DNA of 64,000 nt from SHVO01 sp041905795. Its GTDB lineage: Bacteria > Pseudomonadota > Alphaproteobacteria > Rhodospirillales > Rhodospirillaceae. The translations under genes were made by a program, and so were the position numbers. Location of the stretch: NCBI GenBank assembly GCA_041905795.1, contig JAYRKL010000014.1:47222-111221 (forward strand). Reading direction: 5' to 3'. Shown here piece after piece: positions 61,597 through 64,000 of the stretch (within the stretch, counting starts at the first letter, position 1; each line of letters opens with the position of its first letter). Under the pieces are notes generated by a model. It was given only the letters and a program-made list of their open reading frames with translations, ran no database searches and was not told the origin of the DNA.

Positions 61597-62763
61597 ATGG
61601 CGATTCTCTTTCTGATCGTGTTCCTGGACCTGGTGGGCTTCGGCCTCGTCATCCCGCTGCTGCCGTTCTATGTGCAGCGGGTGGGCGAGGGGCCGGAAGT
61701 CATCACCGCGGTGCTCGGCCTTTATTCCCTGGCACAATTCGCCGCCGCGCCGGTGTGGGGGCGTTTGAGCGACAGGTACGGCCGCAAGCCGATCCTGGTG
61801 GCGACCAGTTTCGGGTATGCCGGCTCCTTCCTGATACTGGCCGCGGCCGACACTTTGCCGCTGCTGGTCGCAAGCCGCGTCTTCGGCGGACTCATGGCCG
61901 GCAACATTGCCGCGGCGCAAGCCTATGTCAGCGACGTCACCACGCCGGAAACCCGCGCCAAGGGCATGGGCCTGATCGGCGCGGCCTTCGGCCTGGGCTT
62001 CGTGTTCGGCCCCGCCATCGGCGGCATCCTCGGCGGCGACGATCCCGCCACCGCCAACTACGCCGCGCCGGCGCTGGCCGCCGCCGCCCTCACCGTCATC
62101 GCCGCCGTGGGCGCGATGGTGTTCCTCAAGGAAAGCCTGGCGCCGGAATTCCGTTTAAGGGGCGGCGCGGCGCGCGCACGCGGCTACCTGCGCCTGGACC
62201 TCATGACCGCGCCGCTCCTGATGCTGATCGGCGCCGGATTCCTGATGATCGCGGGTTGGGCGCAGTTCGAGACCATCTTCGGGCTGTGGGCCAACGCGGT
62301 CCTCGACTATGGCCCGCGGCGCGTCGGCTTCGTCATGACCTTCATGGCGGTGGTGAGCGCCGCGATCCAGGCTGGCCTGATCGGCCCGCTGACGCGGCGG
62401 CTGCCCGAACGCCGCATCGCCGGCGTGAGCCTGGTGGTGTTGGCGGGCGGCTACATCGCCTTGGCCGGCGCCGACGCGCTTGCGCTCCTGATCGTCGCCG
62501 GCCTGCTGCTGGCCGTCGGCACCGCGCTGTTCACGCCGACACTGTCGAGCCTGATCTCCAAAGGCGCGGGTGCCGCCGACCAGGGCGCCGTGCTGGGCGC
62601 CTATCAAAGCGCCGCCGCCCTCGCCCGCTTCGCCGGCCCCGCGGCCGCGGGCGCGGTCTACACCGGCCTGGGCCGGTCCGCGCCGTTCCTGCTGGCGGCG
62701 CTGCTGGCAATTCCCGCCGCCGGGCTGCTGGCCGCGGCCAATGCCCGGAATTTCTCAAGATAA
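61597..62763 (+). CDS. MFS drug/metabolite exporter (TetA-like)
   Basis: A 388-residue protein with twelve helices. FLDLVGFGLVIPLLPFYVQR in the first helix and the loop WGRLSDRYGRKPILVATSFG (motif A) are typical of the TetA/Bmr exporter group; FGLGFVFGPAIGGILGG is motif C, found in antiporters. It probably exports a drug or metabolite in exchange for protons. ATG 61597 starts at MAILFLIVFLD; upstream in-frame codons would add a basic, non-conserved stretch. Confidence 0.9.
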   Translation: MAILFLIVFLDLVGFGLVIPLLPFYVQRVGEGPEVITAVLGLYSLAQFAAAPVWGRLSDRYGRKPILVATSFGYAGSFLILAAADTLPLLVASRVFGGLMAGNIAAAQAYVSDVTTPETRAKGMGLIGAAFGLGFVFGPAIGGILGGDDPATANYAAPALAAAALTVIAAVGAMVFLKESLAPEFRLRGGAARARGYLRLDLMTAPLLMLIGAGFLMIAGWAQFETIFGLWANAVLDYGPRRVGFVMTFMAVVSAAIQAGLIGPLTRRLPERRIAGVSLVVLAGGYIALAGADALALLIVAGLLLAVGTALFTPTLSSLISKGAGAADQGAVLGAYQSAAALARFAGPAAAGAVYTGLGRSAPFLLAALLAIPAAGLLAAANARNFSR

Positions 62764-62801
62764 AACAGTGACTTACCGAGGCCGCCCAGCAACCCAAGGG
62801 A

Positions 62802-62830
62802 CTTGACGGCGCGCCTTTCACACCTGAAAT
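62802..62830 (+). promoter_or_regulatory. Possible heat-shock promoter of the Hsp20 gene
   Basis: CTTG (62802-62805), 17 bases, then CCTGAAAT (62823-62830) partly matches the alphaproteobacterial sigma32 pattern CTTG-N17-CYTATNT. The same bases read TTGACG-N16-TGAAAT for sigma70. The role in heat shock is suggested by the downstream Hsp20 gene. Confidence 0.4.
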
Positions 62831-62915
62831 AGAAGGGGCCGAAAGTCATGCGCCGCAGACGGGCATGACCGATGGCCATGACAGGCGTTCTCGCTCTTGA
62901 GAGGAGACACGACAG

Positions 62916-63377
62916 GTGACCAGGGTATCCGTTTTCTCGAGCCCGCTGCTGCTGGGCTTCGACCATATCGAGCGCGTGCTCGACCGCGTCAATAAAACCG
63001 CCGGGGAAGGCTATCCCCCCTACAACATCGAACAGACCGGCGAACACCGCCTGCGCATCACCTTGGCGGTCGCGGGTTTCTCCGACGAGGACCTTGGCGT
63101 CAGCGTCGAGGACAACCAGCTCGTCATCCGCGGCAAGCAGCAGGACGACAGCGCGAATCGGGTTTATCTGCACCGCGGCATCGCCGCCCGGCAGTTCACG
63201 CGCAGCTTCGTTCTCGCCGAAGGCATCGAAGTGCGCGGTGCCGAAATCGTGAACGGCCTCCTGCATGTGGACCTTGAACGGCCGGTGCCCCAACCCAAAG
63301 TAACGCAGATCGAGATCAAGAGCGCCGCCAGGAAAAAGCCCGCGTTGCGGACCATCGACGTCGATCCGCAGCGTTAG
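62916..63377 (+). CDS. Small heat-shock protein Hsp20 (IbpA-like)
   Basis: A 153-residue alpha-crystallin-domain chaperone. The N-terminus (SSPLLLGFDHIERVLDRVNK) and YPPYNIEQTGEHRLRITLAV, then FTRSFVLAEGIEVRGAEIVN and GLLHVDLERPVP are typical of IbpA-class Hsp20 in alphaproteobacteria. It binds unfolding proteins and hands them to DnaK/ClpB. The start is GTG 62916, 12 bases after GAGAGGAG. The C-terminal tail is basic and lacks a classic IxI after residue 125 except VTQIEIK. Confidence 0.93.
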   Translation: MTRVSVFSSPLLLGFDHIERVLDRVNKTAGEGYPPYNIEQTGEHRLRITLAVAGFSDEDLGVSVEDNQLVIRGKQQDDSANRVYLHRGIAARQFTRSFVLAEGIEVRGAEIVNGLLHVDLERPVPQPKVTQIEIKSAARKKPALRTIDVDPQR

Positions 63378-63493
63378 TTCAATGCCGCACGCCGGCAATT
63401 GTGGCGGTGAAAAGACCCTGAAAAAGACACAAGAAAGCCCCGGGCAGCCGCCATATTGGGACTGTTCGACACGATCGCTCATAGGAGGATCAG

Positions 63494-63805
63494 ATGATCG
63501 ACAGAAAGAACGATAGGGATTTTGAAGAGTTCGAGGAACGCGCGTCGGATGACACCGACGAGGTCGAAGACGGCGCCGGAGCCGATGTGCAGACCGCGCT
63601 GACCAACGCCGTCGCCTCCACCAGCGTCGACTTTTCCAGGCTCGGCATCACCGAGATGGCCTATATCCGCGAGACGGTGGTGAATGACCTGCCCATGTGG
63701 GGCATCTTCAGCGCCGCCGGCGACCCCCTGGGCGCCGCCGCGAGCTTCGACCAGGCCTGGGCCGCCGTGCGCCAGCACGACCTCACCCCGATGCGTGTCC
63801 ACTAA
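63494..63805 (+). CDS. DUF1150 family protein
   Basis: A 103-residue acidic protein whose second half, LGITEMAYIRETVVNDLPMW then GIFSAAGDPLGAA and VRQHDLTPMRVH, matches the small DUF1150 family found next to Hsp20 in alphaproteobacteria. Function is unknown. The first 40 residues are charged and low-complexity. AGGAGGA lies eight bases upstream. A terminator follows. Confidence 0.85.
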   Translation: MIDRKNDRDFEEFEERASDDTDEVEDGAGADVQTALTNAVASTSVDFSRLGITEMAYIRETVVNDLPMWGIFSAAGDPLGAAASFDQAWAAVRQHDLTPMRVH

Positions 63806-63832
63806 ACGGATCGCACGGCCTCTGAACTACGG

Positions 63833-63864
63833 CGCCTCCGGTGCGACGGCATCGGAGGCGTTTT
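63833..63864 (+). terminator. Rho-independent terminator after the DUF1150 gene
   Basis: CGCCTCCG (63833-63840) pairs with CGGAGGCG (63853-63860) around a 12-base loop, followed by four T. Confidence 0.8.
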
Positions 63865-63892
63865 GCTGTGTACGCCGCGTCTGTGGTATACA
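63863..63892 (+). promoter_or_regulatory. Probable promoter of tRNA-Arg
   Basis: TTGCTG (63863-63868) and TATACA (63887-63892) are 18 bases apart, and transcription would start about 25 bases before the tRNA. Confidence 0.5.
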
Positions 63893-63922
63893 TCCGCCGC
63901 CCGTACGCAACGTCCGGGCAAA

Positions 63923-63999
63923 GTCCCCGTAGCTCAGCTGGATAGAGCACCAGATTCCTAATCTGGGGGTCGTGCGTTCAAATCGCGCCGGGGACGCCA
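63923..63999 (+). tRNA. tRNA-Arg (anticodon CCT)
   Basis: A 77-base tRNA with acceptor GTCCCCG/CGGGGAC, D-arm GCTCAGCTGGATAGAGC, anticodon arm CCAGA-TTCCTAA-TCTGG (anticodon CCT, codon AGG), T-arm with GTTCAAATC and encoded CCA. It ends at the window edge. tRNA-Arg genes are frequent integration sites, but what follows is out of view. Confidence 0.95.
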
Positions 64000-64000
64000 A

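Overview
The window looks like chromosomal DNA of a GC-rich alphaproteobacterium. The evidence is the gene content: a YejABEF-type peptide transporter, a membrane-anchored CycM-like cytochrome c, an FzlA-like divisome GST homologue, a prephenate dehydratase whose ACT domain has KLESY in place of ESRP, an Hsp20 gene followed by a DUF1150 gene, the run obgE-proB-proA-nadD-rsfS-rlmH, and intergenic hairpins whose core resembles repeats I remember from Rhizobiales genomes. The order cannot be fixed from this alone. No rRNA, phage, transposase or CRISPR array is visible.

Layout. Bases 1-1400 are gene wreckage on the minus strand: a broken 2OG-Fe(II) oxygenase gene fused in frame to a decapitated CHASE3 sensor fragment. 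Bases 1.4-8.0 kb form a surface-sugar cassette (hexapeptide acyltransferase, Nudix hydrolase, nucleotide-sugar dehydrogenase, sugar C-methyltransferase, GT2, and on the other strand an SDR epimerase and a DegT aminotransferase), less GC-rich by eye than the rest. After tRNA-Ser(CGA) and a DUF1704 (QEGLA) gene comes a housekeeping block at 9.9-17.1 kb (rplU, rpmA, GNAT, obgE, proB, proA, nadD, rsfS, rlmH, nudC), then pheA/kdsB on the minus strand and cycM. Bases 19.9-25.5 kb hold yejABEF, followed by a lone fliN-like gene, the fzlA-like gene, a TPR protein and an alpha/beta hydrolase. Two LPS-type glycosyltransferases lie at 28.5-30.7 kb.

Bases 30.8-42.2 kb carry the thrS-infC-rpmI-rplT-pheS-pheT translation cluster. 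Between infC and rpmI sits a block of four unrelated genes (DUF2306, a winged-helix regulator with a membrane partner, DoxX). An ASCH-domain gene lies between pheS and pheT, and lepA follows. Next come tRNA-Ser(GGA), an RsmC-like methyltransferase, an RsuA-type pseudouridine synthase, a minus-strand group (AI-2E permease, ProXp-type deacylase, FkbM methyltransferase), and mnmC. Bases 49.7-55.1 kb hold a poorly characterised envelope-looking group: a DUF6502 gene behind twin palindromes, a DUF5666 lipoprotein, a beta-barrel-like protein and a large patatin/DUF3376 protein. An RND efflux pair, a proline iminopeptidase, an MFS exporter, Hsp20/DUF1150 and tRNA-Arg(CCT) end the window.

The most unusual signals are not extra genes. 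(1) Two translation genes lack a normal start codon: infC appears to start at AUA and rsfS at AUC, which suggests shared control by IF3. (2) A dispersed bipartite hairpin element keeps its loop and linker sequences while its stems change by compensatory substitution. (3) A second element, paired GTACCWGGTAC palindromes, supplies the stop codons of the genes it borders. (4) Two sets of twin operator-like palindromes mark likely autoregulated loci at 35.0 and 49.6 kb.
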